64,000 nt of DNA from Flammeovirgaceae bacterium (GTDB lineage: Bacteria; Bacteroidota; Bacteroidia; Cytophagales; Cyclobacteriaceae), in the NCBI GenBank assembly GCA_013204595.1, contig JABMNK010000023.1, forward strand, positions 1 to 64,000. The letters run 5' to 3'. The position numbers and the translations under genes are program-made. This document shows, in pieces, positions 1 to 8,475 of this stretch (position 1 is the stretch's first letter; every line of letters begins with the position of its first letter). The notes beneath the pieces are model-generated. The model was not told where the DNA came from, searched no databases, and saw only the letters and a program-made list of their open reading frames with translations.

Positions 1-321
1 ATGAGACCAAGTGAAGGATTAGGTCTTTATAGTGTGAGTAAAGCAGGATTGATCATGCTCACCAAATCCCAGGCTAAAGAATGGGGACCAGTAGGGATTC
101 GAAGTAATGCCATTTGTCCAGGATTGATCAAAACCAAGTTCAGTCAAGCCATTTGGGAAGATGAAAAAACCTTGGCCCGATTTACAAGGCAGTTGCCGTT
201 AGGACGAATGGCCGAAGCAGATGAAATTGCAGAATTGGCCTTGTACTTAGCTTCGCAGGCTTCAAGCTATTGTACAGGAACAACGTTTACCGCCGATGGG
301 GGTTACTTAATAGCTGGATAA
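1..321 (+). CDS. SDR family oxidoreductase, 3' part only
   Basis: This is the C-terminal part of a short-chain dehydrogenase/reductase, an NAD(P)-dependent oxidoreductase, probably cytosolic. The visible 106 residues begin near the active site: Tyr10 and Lys14 (YSVSK) form the family YxxxK motif, followed by the PG motif near residues 40-41 and the typical C-terminal TGTTFTADGG segment. The N-terminal Rossmann TGxxxGxG motif and the catalytic Ser lie before the window, so the ATG at base 1 is very unlikely to be the true start (SDRs are about 250 residues). It lies 17 bases before the MaoC-like gene and belongs to the acyl-CoA operon, where a 3-hydroxyacyl-CoA or similar alcohol would be a natural substrate. 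The substrate itself cannot be read from the sequence. Confidence 0.85.
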   Translation: MRPSEGLGLYSVSKAGLIMLTKSQAKEWGPVGIRSNAICPGLIKTKFSQAIWEDEKTLARFTRQLPLGRMAEADEIAELALYLASQASSYCTGTTFTADGGYLIAG

Positions 322-338
322 ATTAAAATGATAAAAAC

Positions 339-818
339 ATGACAGAGACACCTTACGCCACCACCTTTAAATATTTGATGGATATGAAAAATCATGTGGG
401 CCAGGAATTGGGGTTAACCACGTGGAGCGAAATTACCCAGGACAAAATCAATACTTTTGCTGAGCTTACCGGAGACACACAATGGATCCACGTAGACGAA
501 GAGAAGTCTAAAAAACATTCACCTTATGGGCAGACTGTGGCACATGGGTTTATGGTCCTTTCTTTTGCCTCCAAATTTACGCATGAAGCCTACAGTATGG
601 ACGACGTTACAATGGGAGTGAATTATGGTTTGGATAAAGTTAGGTTCCCAAATGCTACTCTATCGGGAAGTATGATGAGAGGTCGCGTATCGTTGTTGGA
701 ATTTATGGAATTTGAGGGTGGAGCACGGTACAAGTTAAAGGTTGTTTTTGAATGTAAAGGAGTAGCAAAACCAGTTTGTGTAGCAGAGTTTGTTGTGCAA
801 GCCTATACCGGTAAATAA
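339..818 (+). CDS. MaoC/NodN-like acyl-CoA hydratase
   Basis: This is a 159-residue single hot-dog-fold protein of the MaoC dehydratase family, whose members hydrate 2-enoyl-CoA thioesters to 3-hydroxyacyl-CoA. The hydratase-2 signature is visible: TGDTQWIH at residues 44-51 with candidate catalytic Asp46 and His51, and AHGF at 68-71. QW replaces the more common NP of R-hydratases, which is typical of the NodN-like branch. It lies between the SDR gene and the ACAD11-type dehydrogenase with gaps of 17 and 6 bases, so it is co-transcribed with them. In context it would supply the hydration step of a beta-oxidation-like route. The chain length and stereochemistry handled are unknown. Confidence 0.85.
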   Translation: MTETPYATTFKYLMDMKNHVGQELGLTTWSEITQDKINTFAELTGDTQWIHVDEEKSKKHSPYGQTVAHGFMVLSFASKFTHEAYSMDDVTMGVNYGLDKVRFPNATLSGSMMRGRVSLLEFMEFEGGARYKLKVVFECKGVAKPVCVAEFVVQAYTGK

Positions 819-824
819 GATTAA

Positions 825-2006
825 ATGAGTGATCGACTTAATGATATTTTGAAAAAGGTCCAAACTATAATGGATCAATTTATCTATCCTTTGGATGCTC
901 GGTACCACAATAAGGAATGGGTGAGTGTTGTTCCCTTTCTAGAAGAAATCAGAGAAAAGGTAAAGCAGGCAGGTTTGTGGACCCCACAAATACCGATCGC
1001 TTATGGAGGGTTGGGACTCTCAGTGGCAGAATTTGGAGAGGTGAGCGCCATATTAGGAGGCAGTCCTTATGGTCATTACTGTTTCAACTGCCAAGCGCCT
1101 GATGCGGGGAATATGGAGATCTTAATGGAATTTGGTACTGCCGAGCAAAAAGAAACATATCTTATGCCCCTTTTGGCAGGCCAAATTAGGAGCTGCTTTT
1201 CCATGACGGAACCCGATTTCCCAGGATCAAACCCAACTTTTATGGGCACTATCGCCGTCAAGGATGGAGCCGAATATGTGATCAATGGACGTAAATGGTT
1301 TACTTCTGCAGCTGATGGAGCCTCTTTTGCCATTGTGATGGTGGTCACGGACTCAAATACTAGTGATCGTCATAGAATGGCGAGTCAAATCATTGTGCCA
1401 ACGGACAATCCGGGATTTAAATTTATTCGAAACATTTCTATCATGGGGGATGAAGGTTCGGGGTGGCACAGTCATGCAGAGATTGTGTATGAAAATTGTC
1501 GTGTGCCCTTGGCCAATGTTTTAGGAAAAGAAGGAGATGGATTTTCTATAGCGCAAAAGCGACTGGGCCCTGGAAGAATTCACCATTGCATGCGATGGAT
1601 CGGGATTTGTGAACGCGCTTTTGACATGATGTGTAGACGCGCTTTGTCACGGGAACTCGCCCCAGGAAGAACGTTGGCAGATCAGCAAACCGTTCAAAAT
1701 TGGATAGCTGAAAGCCGAGCAGAAATCAATGCGGCAAGATTGATGGTGCGCGATGCAGCCCTTAAAATAGATACTGTTGGGGCTTCCAATGCTCGCATTG
1801 AGATATCCATCATCAAGTTCTATTGCGCGAATGTTATGCAAAAGGTATTAGATAGGGCGATTCAAGTGCACGGTGCATTGGGAGTTACCGATGATACTTT
1901 ATTAGCGGCTTGGTTCAGACTTGAACGCAGCGCTCGTATTTATGATGGGGCCGACGAGGTTCATAAGCGCAGCGCGGCCAAACAAATTTTAAAGGGGTAT
2001 CAATAG
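825..2006 (+). CDS. acyl-CoA dehydrogenase, ACAD11-type
   Basis: This is a 393-residue FAD-dependent acyl-CoA dehydrogenase of full family length. It carries the motifs I associate with the ACAD10/ACAD11 branch rather than the short- or medium-chain enzymes: NCQAPDAGNME at residues 89-99, SCFSMTEPD at 123-131, VINGRKW at 152-158, RLGPGRIHHCMR at 246-257 and WIAESR at 293-298. Near the C-terminus the site that holds Glu in classical ACADs reads YDGADEVH (373-380), with Asp as in human ACAD10/11 (ADGPDEVH). In that family the enzyme acts on 4-phosphoryl-acyl-CoA made by a partner kinase and removes the phosphate to give an enoyl-CoA. The next gene encodes just such a kinase, 25-30 bases downstream. 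A role in 4-hydroxyacyl-CoA breakdown is inferred from this pairing. Confidence 0.9.
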   Translation: MSDRLNDILKKVQTIMDQFIYPLDARYHNKEWVSVVPFLEEIREKVKQAGLWTPQIPIAYGGLGLSVAEFGEVSAILGGSPYGHYCFNCQAPDAGNMEILMEFGTAEQKETYLMPLLAGQIRSCFSMTEPDFPGSNPTFMGTIAVKDGAEYVINGRKWFTSAADGASFAIVMVVTDSNTSDRHRMASQIIVPTDNPGFKFIRNISIMGDEGSGWHSHAEIVYENCRVPLANVLGKEGDGFSIAQKRLGPGRIHHCMRWIGICERAFDMMCRRALSRELAPGRTLADQQTVQNWIAESRAEINAARLMVRDAALKIDTVGASNARIEISIIKFYCANVMQKVLDRAIQVHGALGVTDDTLLAAWFRLERSARIYDGADEVHKRSAAKQILKGYQ

Positions 2007-2034
2007 AAATAGATTAGACGTTGTCTAAGAGTTG

Positions 2035-3144
2035 ATGACAAATGAAACAGATCAAAATAGCGTGAATAAAAATTGGTTAGATAAGGCAGTTGAACCACGT
2101 AGTGGAGAAGAATTACCCGTTGCAAGTTTGCAGGAATGCTTATTGACCAATCTACCAGGTACATCTGGTATTTTGCAGGTACACCAGTTTCCAGGAGGCT
2201 TTTCTAATCTGACCTATCAAATTACCCTGGGGGTTAATACCTACGTGTTAAGAAGGCCTCCTTTCGGAGCCAAAATAAAATCAGGCCATGATATGGCAAG
2301 AGAGTTTCGTATACTCTCCTGTTTAAAGACCCATTATCATAAGGTGCCTACGCCGTTGTACTTTACCGAAGATACCTCTATTATAGGAGCGCCTTTTTAT
2401 ATAATGGAGCGGATAGAAGGGGTGATATTACGGGCAGGTATGCCCAAAGAAATGTATCCGGACGCTCAAAAAATGCGTGCGATATCTGAAGCATGGCTGG
2501 AAACCCTCGTTGAACTTCACGCGGTCGACCCTAGCGTTGAGGGCATCGCGGAGTTGGGGAGACCTGAGGGCTATATCGAAAGACAGATCCTAGGTTGGGG
2601 AAAACGATATGAGCTATCAAAAACAAATGAGTTACCCAAAGTCGATTTCGTTATCAAATGGTTGGCGGCCAACCAGCCAAAGGAACAGCATACGGCGATT
2701 ATACATAATGATTTTAAATACGATAACTTGATTTTGAAACCAGAGAACTGGGAAGAGGTTTCTGCTGTGTTGGATTGGGAGATGGCCACTGTCGGAGATC
2801 CCTTAATGGATTTGGGAACAAGTTTGGGTTATTGGATCAATCCCAATGATATCGACACTATGCGAGATTTTCAATTTAGCCCGTCATTCTTACCCGGAAA
2901 TTTAACCAGAGAGGAAATCGTTCATCAATATACGCTGAAGACGGGGAGAGCCATAGATAGTCCTGTTTTTTATTATGTTTATGGGCTCTTAAAAATAGCG
3001 GTGATTGTCCAGCAGATTTATTACCGATACCAACTTGGTTTGACCAAGGATGAAAGATTTGGTCGTCTTTTGAACGTTATAGATCAAATAAGCGTTGTCG
3101 CATCACGGGCGATAGAACGCAAAAAAATTGACAACTTATTTTAA
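2035..3144 (+). CDS. APH-fold kinase, ACAD10/11 N-domain type
   Basis: This 369-residue phosphotransferase has the aminoglycoside-phosphotransferase/choline-kinase fold. From the ATG at 2035 the motifs are the nucleotide loop GGFSNLTY (54-61), LRRPP (72-76) with the ATP-contacting region, the catalytic loop HNDFKYDNLIL (224-234, Asp226 catalytic) and LDWEMATVGDP (246-256, metal-binding Asp). This pattern matches the kinase domain fused to ACADs in mammalian ACAD10/11 and the LvaA kinase of Pseudomonas levulinate catabolism, which phosphorylate 4-hydroxyacyl-CoA. It is not an antibiotic-resistance gene by context: it sits between acyl-CoA dehydrogenase genes in one operon. A TTG at 2032 directly before the ATG could also serve as start. 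Confidence 0.87.
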   Translation: MTNETDQNSVNKNWLDKAVEPRSGEELPVASLQECLLTNLPGTSGILQVHQFPGGFSNLTYQITLGVNTYVLRRPPFGAKIKSGHDMAREFRILSCLKTHYHKVPTPLYFTEDTSIIGAPFYIMERIEGVILRAGMPKEMYPDAQKMRAISEAWLETLVELHAVDPSVEGIAELGRPEGYIERQILGWGKRYELSKTNELPKVDFVIKWLAANQPKEQHTAIIHNDFKYDNLILKPENWEEVSAVLDWEMATVGDPLMDLGTSLGYWINPNDIDTMRDFQFSPSFLPGNLTREEIVHQYTLKTGRAIDSPVFYYVYGLLKIAVIVQQIYYRYQLGLTKDERFGRLLNVIDQISVVASRAIERKKIDNLF

Positions 3145-3161
3145 GTAAGAGAGAAAAAATA

Positions 3162-4331
3162 ATGGATCAAGATTTGAATTTATTTCGCGAGGAGGCAAGT
3201 GCATGGCTTGAGAAATATTGCCCCAAAAGTATGCGGGTGCCAATTCTTGATCAAAAAGAATTTTATTGGGGAGGACGAAAAAGCACTTTTGATAGTAAGG
3301 ACCAACAAATATGGTTCGAAAGAATGCTAGAAAAACGCTGGATTGCCCCACATTGGCCAGTGAAGTATGGTGGTGGAGGCCTGTCATTAAAGGAAAACAG
3401 GGTCATCGAGGAAGAAATGGAGCGATTGGGTTGTCGAAAACCCCTCTTAAGTTTTGGAATTACGATGCTGGGACCAGCATTATTGGAATTTGCTACAGAG
3501 CCTCAAAGGATCAAATACCTGAATGAAATAGTAGCAGGAAAGATAAGGTGGTGTCAAGGGTATAGTGAGCCCAATGCGGGGAGTGACTTGGCGGGATTAC
3601 AGACCAAGGCGGAAGAAAACGGCGATTATTACCTTGTCAACGGAACCAAAGTATGGACTTCCTATGGAGACAAGGCGGATTGGATTTTTGCGTTAGTTCG
3701 CACAAATTTTGAAGTTAAAAAGCAAGAAGGTATCAGTTTTTTATTGATAGATATGAACACGCCGGGGGTAAGTACCCGTCCGATTAAATTGATCAGTGGA
3801 ATATCTCCTTTTACTGAAACGTTTTTTGATAATGTTCAAGTACCCAAGGACCAATTGGTTGGAGACTTGAACGCTGGTTGGACGATTGCCAAATATTTAT
3901 TGACGCATGAGCGTCAGATGATAGGCAGTATGGCCAATAACAGACGGAAACTTTCTGACATTGCAAAAGAACAATTGTGTTTGAAAAATGGTATTTTAAT
4001 GAATCCAATATTGCGGACAGAGGTTGCTCGCAATGAAATGGATACGGAAATTTTTAATTTAACAGTGACCCGTGCGGTAGACGAGGCCAGAGCGGGGCAT
4101 CATTCGGGGGCAGTGTCCTCAATGTTTAAGTATTACGGGACCGAACTTAATATTCAACGCCAGGAACTTAATATGGCATTGAGAGGATCACGAGGTCTCG
4201 AATGGGAAAGTGAAGCGTCAAGTCAGGGATTTGAGGCACGCACGTTCTTAAGAAGTAAAGGCAACTCTATAGAAGGCGGAACACATGAGATTCAATTGAA
4301 TATCATCGCAAAACAAATATTAAAACTATAG
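3162..4331 (+). CDS. acyl-CoA dehydrogenase, catalytic (alpha) subunit
   Basis: This is a 389-residue FAD-dependent acyl-CoA dehydrogenase. The FAD/substrate region RWCQGYSEPNAGSDLA starts near residue 129, as in the FadE29-like enzymes of steroid and other side-chain catabolism. The catalytic base is present: IEGGTHEIQ with Glu371 at the classical C-terminal position. The next gene, 10 bases downstream, is a second ACAD that lacks this Glu, which is the arrangement of heterotetrameric alpha2-beta2 ACADs. It would therefore introduce a 2,3 double bond into an unusual acyl-CoA, passing electrons to an electron-transfer flavoprotein. The substrate is unknown. Confidence 0.9.
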   Translation: MDQDLNLFREEASAWLEKYCPKSMRVPILDQKEFYWGGRKSTFDSKDQQIWFERMLEKRWIAPHWPVKYGGGGLSLKENRVIEEEMERLGCRKPLLSFGITMLGPALLEFATEPQRIKYLNEIVAGKIRWCQGYSEPNAGSDLAGLQTKAEENGDYYLVNGTKVWTSYGDKADWIFALVRTNFEVKKQEGISFLLIDMNTPGVSTRPIKLISGISPFTETFFDNVQVPKDQLVGDLNAGWTIAKYLLTHERQMIGSMANNRRKLSDIAKEQLCLKNGILMNPILRTEVARNEMDTEIFNLTVTRAVDEARAGHHSGAVSSMFKYYGTELNIQRQELNMALRGSRGLEWESEASSQGFEARTFLRSKGNSIEGGTHEIQLNIIAKQILKL

Positions 4332-4341
4332 CGTTACACTT

Positions 4342-5445
4342 ATGTCACTTGTATTAACAGAGGAGCAGCAAATGCTCAAAATAGCCGCCAAAGAGTTCTT
4401 AATTGAAAAAGCGCCCATTGCCTTCTTACGAAAATTAAGAGACACGGAAGATGAAATGGGTTATGATCCTGAGTTATGGCTAGAGATGGCTGCGATGGGT
4501 TGGACCTCATTGACTATTCCAGAGGAATATGGGGGACTCGGATTTGGTTATGTAGGACTCGGAGAGGTATTGGAAGAAACGGGACGAACGCTTACCTGTT
4601 CACCTTTGATTTCTACTTCCTTGCTTTGTGCTTCGGCCATTCAATTAGGGGGTAGTCTGGGGTACAAGCATCAATTTTTTCAAGAACTTATCAAAGGTAT
4701 TGTATACGCTTTTGCTACTGACGAGCAATCCCATCATGACCCAGATTACGTGGAAACCAAGGCGGAAAAGGCCGGCTCAGGGTTTGTTTTGACGGGTACG
4801 AAGACGTTTGTTTTGGATGGGCATGTCGCAGCCAAATATGTAGTAAGTGCAAAGTTTGAGGAACGTATCCACTTATTTGTCGTGGATGCAGATGCCGTGG
4901 GTATTCAAAAAGAAAGGATCATCATGATGGACAGTCGAAATAGTTCCGATGTGTCTTTTGAAAAAACGCCGGCAATTTGTATGCTCTCAGGCGCTGAGGA
5001 GACCTATCACAGGACATTGGACATAGGCAGAATAGGCTTAGCTTCCGAAATGTTGGGGGCTACCCTTGAAGCCTTTCAAAGAACAGTCGCCTATTTAAAG
5101 GAGCGTAGACAATTCGGAGTATCCATTGGTAGTTTTCAAGCCCTACAACACCGCGCATCAAAAATGTTTTGCGAGATAGAAATGGTTAAATCCATCGTCC
5201 TGAAAGCACTTCAGATGATAGATCGGGAGGATGAGAATTTGGCTATATGGGCTTCAATGGCCAAGGTTAAGGCGGGGGAGGTGATAAAGCTGGTCACCAA
5301 TGAAGCCATACAGATCTATGGAGGAATAGGCATGACGGATGATGAAGAGATAGGCTTTTTTATTAAAAGGGCTCGTGCAGCTCAAGTTACCCTAGGGGAT
5401 TACAATTTTCATTTGGATCGTTATGCCAAACTTCATGGCTATTGA
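4342..5445 (+). CDS. acyl-CoA dehydrogenase-like, non-catalytic (beta) subunit
   Basis: This is a 367-residue protein with all three acyl-CoA dehydrogenase domains: N-terminal helices (PEEYGGLGFGYVGLGEVLEE), a middle beta domain, and a C-terminal helical domain with ERRQFGVSIGSFQALQH and IYGGIGMT. At the position of the catalytic Glu the sequence reads VTLGDYNFH (residues 349-357), so the base is missing. The middle domain is also less conserved than in its neighbour. The best reading is that it is the FAD-supporting but non-catalytic partner of the preceding ACAD, forming a mixed tetramer as known for paired FadE proteins. The 10-base gap to that gene supports co-translation. A degenerate stand-alone ACAD is the alternative. 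Confidence 0.85.
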   Translation: MSLVLTEEQQMLKIAAKEFLIEKAPIAFLRKLRDTEDEMGYDPELWLEMAAMGWTSLTIPEEYGGLGFGYVGLGEVLEETGRTLTCSPLISTSLLCASAIQLGGSLGYKHQFFQELIKGIVYAFATDEQSHHDPDYVETKAEKAGSGFVLTGTKTFVLDGHVAAKYVVSAKFEERIHLFVVDADAVGIQKERIIMMDSRNSSDVSFEKTPAICMLSGAEETYHRTLDIGRIGLASEMLGATLEAFQRTVAYLKERRQFGVSIGSFQALQHRASKMFCEIEMVKSIVLKALQMIDREDENLAIWASMAKVKAGEVIKLVTNEAIQIYGGIGMTDDEEIGFFIKRARAAQVTLGDYNFHLDRYAKLHGY

Positions 5446-5490
5446 TTCTGTTATATGGGCGCAAGAAATGTTACAAATTAAAATGGTACT

Positions 5491-6468
5491 ATGAGGGCGT
5501 TAGTTTGTGAGTCATATGGTCTTCCTAGGGACTTAGTCCTGCGTGAATGGTCTTCACCTAAGCCAGGACCCAACGAGGTCGTTGTTTCAGTAAGGGCCGC
5601 CGCGGTAAATTTCCCTGATACCTTAATCATTCAGGGCCTATATCAGTTTAAACCAGACTTGCCATTTGTTCCGGGGAGTGACCTATCTGGAGTGGTCAAA
5701 GAGGTTGGGGCCAAAATCACTCATCTAAAAACGGGGGATGAAGTATTTGGATTTGTGGCCAATGGCGCTTTTGCTGAGGAGGTGCTTGTGTCAGGGTTGG
5801 ATTGCTTCTTAAAACCGCCCCAAATGAGTTTCGAAATTGGGGCCTCTTTTATGATGGCTTATGGCACTTCTTACCACGCCCTAAAGGATCGGGCACGAAT
5901 CAGGCAAGGTGAGACGTTATTGGTACTTGGGGCTTCTGGTGGTGTTGGACTTGCAGCAATTGAACTCGGAAAACTTATGGGTGCCCGTGTCATAGCAGCG
6001 GCCTCTACAGAGGGGAAACTTCAGCTTTGTAAGAAACAGGGTGCCGATGAGCTGATTAATTATACCTCTGAAGACTTGAAGGCCCGGCTAAAAGAGTTGA
6101 CTCATGGAAAAGGGATAGATGTGATCTACGATCCTGTGGGAGGCACGTTGTCAGAAGTAGCACTTCGCGGCATCTCTTGGCAGGGACGCTATTTGGTCGT
6201 AGGCTTCGCAGCTGGAGAGATTCCCAAAATCCCGTTGAATTTGCCGTTACTGAAGGGGTGTCAAATCGTAGGAGTTTTTTGGGGGAGTTTTGTTATGAAA
6301 GATCCGAAATCTAATTTAAAAAACACCATTGAACTTATGGAGATGTATGCCAAAGGTCAGTTAAAGCCGCGGATTCATGCTACTTACGTACTAGAAGAGG
6401 CCACCAAGGCGTTGGAAGAAATGATGGATCGCAAAGTCAGCGGCAAGGCCATCATCAATATGGCATAA
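5491..6468 (+). CDS. NADPH:quinone oxidoreductase-like (zinc-free MDR)
   Basis: This is a 325-residue medium-chain dehydrogenase/reductase. The N-terminal GroES-like domain has the family run VNFPDTLIIQGLYQ and PGSDLSGVV, but no catalytic zinc Cys-His set. The Rossmann part has the NADPH loop GASGGVGLAAIELGKLMGA (about residues 148-166). This is the quinone-oxidoreductase / enoyl-reductase branch, acting on quinones or alpha,beta-unsaturated carbonyls in the cytosol. It is the last gene of the acyl-CoA operon, 45 bases after the ACAD pair, and could reduce an enoyl intermediate of that pathway. It converges with prmC with only about 30 bases between them and no clear terminator. Confidence 0.88.
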   Translation: MRALVCESYGLPRDLVLREWSSPKPGPNEVVVSVRAAAVNFPDTLIIQGLYQFKPDLPFVPGSDLSGVVKEVGAKITHLKTGDEVFGFVANGAFAEEVLVSGLDCFLKPPQMSFEIGASFMMAYGTSYHALKDRARIRQGETLLVLGASGGVGLAAIELGKLMGARVIAAASTEGKLQLCKKQGADELINYTSEDLKARLKELTHGKGIDVIYDPVGGTLSEVALRGISWQGRYLVVGFAAGEIPKIPLNLPLLKGCQIVGVFWGSFVMKDPKSNLKNTIELMEMYAKGQLKPRIHATYVLEEATKALEEMMDRKVSGKAIINMA

Positions 6469-6497
6469 TTTAGCGTTGAGTATGATTCGTACAGCAG

Positions 6498-7349
6498 TTA
6501 GCTGCCACTAGTACGGATGGCAGAGACCATTCGGGCTTTTTTATTCAAATCCTCCAAAATGGTTACAGCTTCAAAGCCTAAGTTCTCAAGCAAGAGTTCA
6601 ATTTCTTTGCCAAAGCGCTCATTAATTTCCAAATATAATTTCCCGTTGGGTTTGAGTCCTTTCTGTGCAAAGTTTCCAATGGCTCGATAAAAGCGTAGCG
6701 GATCATTATCTGGAACGAACAGCGCCAGTTTAGGCTCATGATTTAGCACAGCATCTTCCATGTAAATTTTTTCTGCATGGGGGATATAAGGCGGATTGCT
6801 TACAATGATGTGGTACTGGAGCTCGTTGACAACCAAGTCGAAGATATCTCCTATCGAAAATTCAACCATGGCTACGAGATTTTTCGAATTGGCACGGGCC
6901 ACTTCTAGGGCTTTTGCAGACAAATCTATTCCTTCGACATGCCAGTCAGGTCTGTCTAGTTTCAGCGATATTGCTATCGCACCTGAACCAGTGCCCAAGT
7001 CCAAAACGCGGGATTCGGCCTGTGTGTTTTCTTTTAAAATTAATGCGACCAACTCCTCAGTTTCCTGTCTAGGAATAAGCACCTGATTATTGACCCAAAA
7101 GGGATGGCCAAAAAAATAGGCTTGATTTAGAACATATTGAATGGGTTCTCCCAAAAGTAGGCGCTCCAATATAGGCGCCAGCTCTGTTGTCCTGGGAGGT
7201 AATTCTTTGTTTAAAAAAATATCTATCCTTGAAAGACCATAGACATAAGCCATGACCATTTCAGCCATTCGATTTGATTCAAGGCCGCCCCATTTTGATA
7301 GGAGTTGACGAGAAAGGTCATTGAAAAGTGATTTGCTAGCAGAATTCAT
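6498..7349 (-). CDS. prmC: peptide chain release factor N5-glutamine methyltransferase
   Basis: This 283-residue SAM-dependent enzyme methylates the Gln of the GGQ motif in release factors RF1/RF2, raising termination efficiency. The N-terminal helical domain (about 1-75) contains the conserved segment EPIQYVLNQAYFFG. The methyltransferase core has motif I DLGTGSGAIA (117-126) and the diagnostic NPPY (185-188), followed by the family PPYIPHAE and LNHEPKLALF stretches. Length is normal for PrmC. It is divergent from ribD across about 90 bases, a neighbourhood I recall from other Bacteroidota. Confidence 0.95.
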   Translation of the reverse strand: MNSASKSLFNDLSRQLLSKWGGLESNRMAEMVMAYVYGLSRIDIFLNKELPPRTTELAPILERLLLGEPIQYVLNQAYFFGHPFWVNNQVLIPRQETEELVALILKENTQAESRVLDLGTGSGAIAISLKLDRPDWHVEGIDLSAKALEVARANSKNLVAMVEFSIGDIFDLVVNELQYHIIVSNPPYIPHAEKIYMEDAVLNHEPKLALFVPDNDPLRFYRAIGNFAQKGLKPNGKLYLEINERFGKEIELLLENLGFEAVTILEDLNKKARMVSAIRTSGS

Positions 7350-7440
7350 TCTTTGTAAAATTAAACACCTATGACCATTAAATAGTATTTAACCACGAGG
7401 AGGGACTAAAAGTGCTCATTTTTGTTTGTTAATTTGCAGA

Positions 7441-8475
7441 ATGCCTAGTGAAGACAAGAAATATATGTCCCGGGCCCTTGCCCTTGCGCAACTGGGCATA
7501 GGTAAGGTGGCACCAAATCCCCTAGTCGGATGTGTTATTGTCAAGAATGACCGAATAATAGGGGAAGGATATCATCAGAAGTTTGGAGAATCCCATGCCG
7601 AGGTTAATGCCGTTGCTTCCGCGCATGAGTTGGTTAAGGGCGCTACAGTATATGTGACCCTAGAACCTTGTGCACACCACGGAAAAACACCGCCATGCAC
7701 GGCGCTGCTGATTCGAAGTGAGGTGGCCCGAGTCGTTATCGCATGCCAGGATCCATTTAACCAAGTCAATGGTCGAGGAATAGAACAGCTGAGGGCAGCT
7801 GGAATAAGGGTAGACGTACCCTTCATGCAACAAGAGGCGGAGTATGTGAATAGAAGATTCTTAACCGCGGTATTACAAAAAAGGCCCTATGTTATTTTGA
7901 AATGGGCCCAAACGTTTGATGGATTTATCGCACGAGAAAATTTCGATTCTAAATGGATCAGTACGGACGCTTCTCGACAGCTCGTGCATAAGTGGAGAGC
8001 AGAGGAAGGGGCATTGTTGGTCGGCTATAATACAGCAAAATACGATGATCCGCATCTCACCACGAGAGACTGGAGCGGATCAAATCCCGTGAGAATTGTT
8101 TTAGATCCTCAAAATGAGCTCGACCGAGCGCTGCACATATTTAATGGGCAGGCCCAAACGATTATTATTTCCCAAAAGGCGGTAGTTAATTTCGACCATG
8201 TGCGTTTTATGGAATGGGATGCAAAGTCGGCGCATATGGACGTGTTATTGGAGGGATTGAATGCCTTAGGCATTCAATCTTTGATTGTAGAGGGAGGCGC
8301 CCGAACCCTTCAACAATTTATACAAAATCAAACCTGGGATGAAGCCCGAGTTTTCACCTCTCCAATGGAGTTTGGAGCAGGCATTAAAGCACCCGTATTG
8401 GCCCTTGTGCCTACGGAGCAAAAACAGAGTGCAAAGGACAATTTAGCCATTTATTACAATGAAAAAAATAGATAA
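7441..8475 (+). CDS. ribD: bifunctional riboflavin biosynthesis deaminase/reductase RibD
   Basis: This enzyme carries out the second and third steps of riboflavin synthesis: deamination of the pyrimidinone and reduction of the ribosyl side chain. The N-terminal zinc deaminase domain shows HAEVNAV (His52, Glu54) and EPCAHHGKTPPC (Cys77, Cys86) from the ATG at 7441. The C-terminal reductase domain includes ILKWAQTFDGFIA and the late EGGARTLQQFI motif. Length (344 residues) is usual. I prefer the ATG at 7441 to a TTG at 7426 because homologues begin just before the deaminase helix. The 3' end overlaps the cupin gene by 17 bases. I see no FMN riboswitch in the 90-base upstream gap. Confidence 0.95.
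   Translation: MPSEDKKYMSRALALAQLGIGKVAPNPLVGCVIVKNDRIIGEGYHQKFGESHAEVNAVASAHELVKGATVYVTLEPCAHHGKTPPCTALLIRSEVARVVIACQDPFNQVNGRGIEQLRAAGIRVDVPFMQQEAEYVNRRFLTAVLQKRPYVILKWAQTFDGFIARENFDSKWISTDASRQLVHKWRAEEGALLVGYNTAKYDDPHLTTRDWSGSNPVRIVLDPQNELDRALHIFNGQAQTIIISQKAVVNFDHVRFMEWDAKSAHMDVLLEGLNALGIQSLIVEGGARTLQQFIQNQTWDEARVFTSPMEFGAGIKAPVLALVPTEQKQSAKDNLAIYYNEKNR

Noticed and set aside
2035..3144. Aminoglycoside resistance gene
   Set aside because: The APH-fold protein has ACAD10/11-type motifs and is embedded among acyl-CoA genes.
7350..7440. FMN riboswitch before ribD
   Set aside because: The gap lacks the conserved RFN element segments and is too short.
8459..8475. Frameshift between ribD and the cupin gene
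   Set aside because: The 17-base overlap joins two complete proteins with their own motifs; it is ordinary operon overlap.
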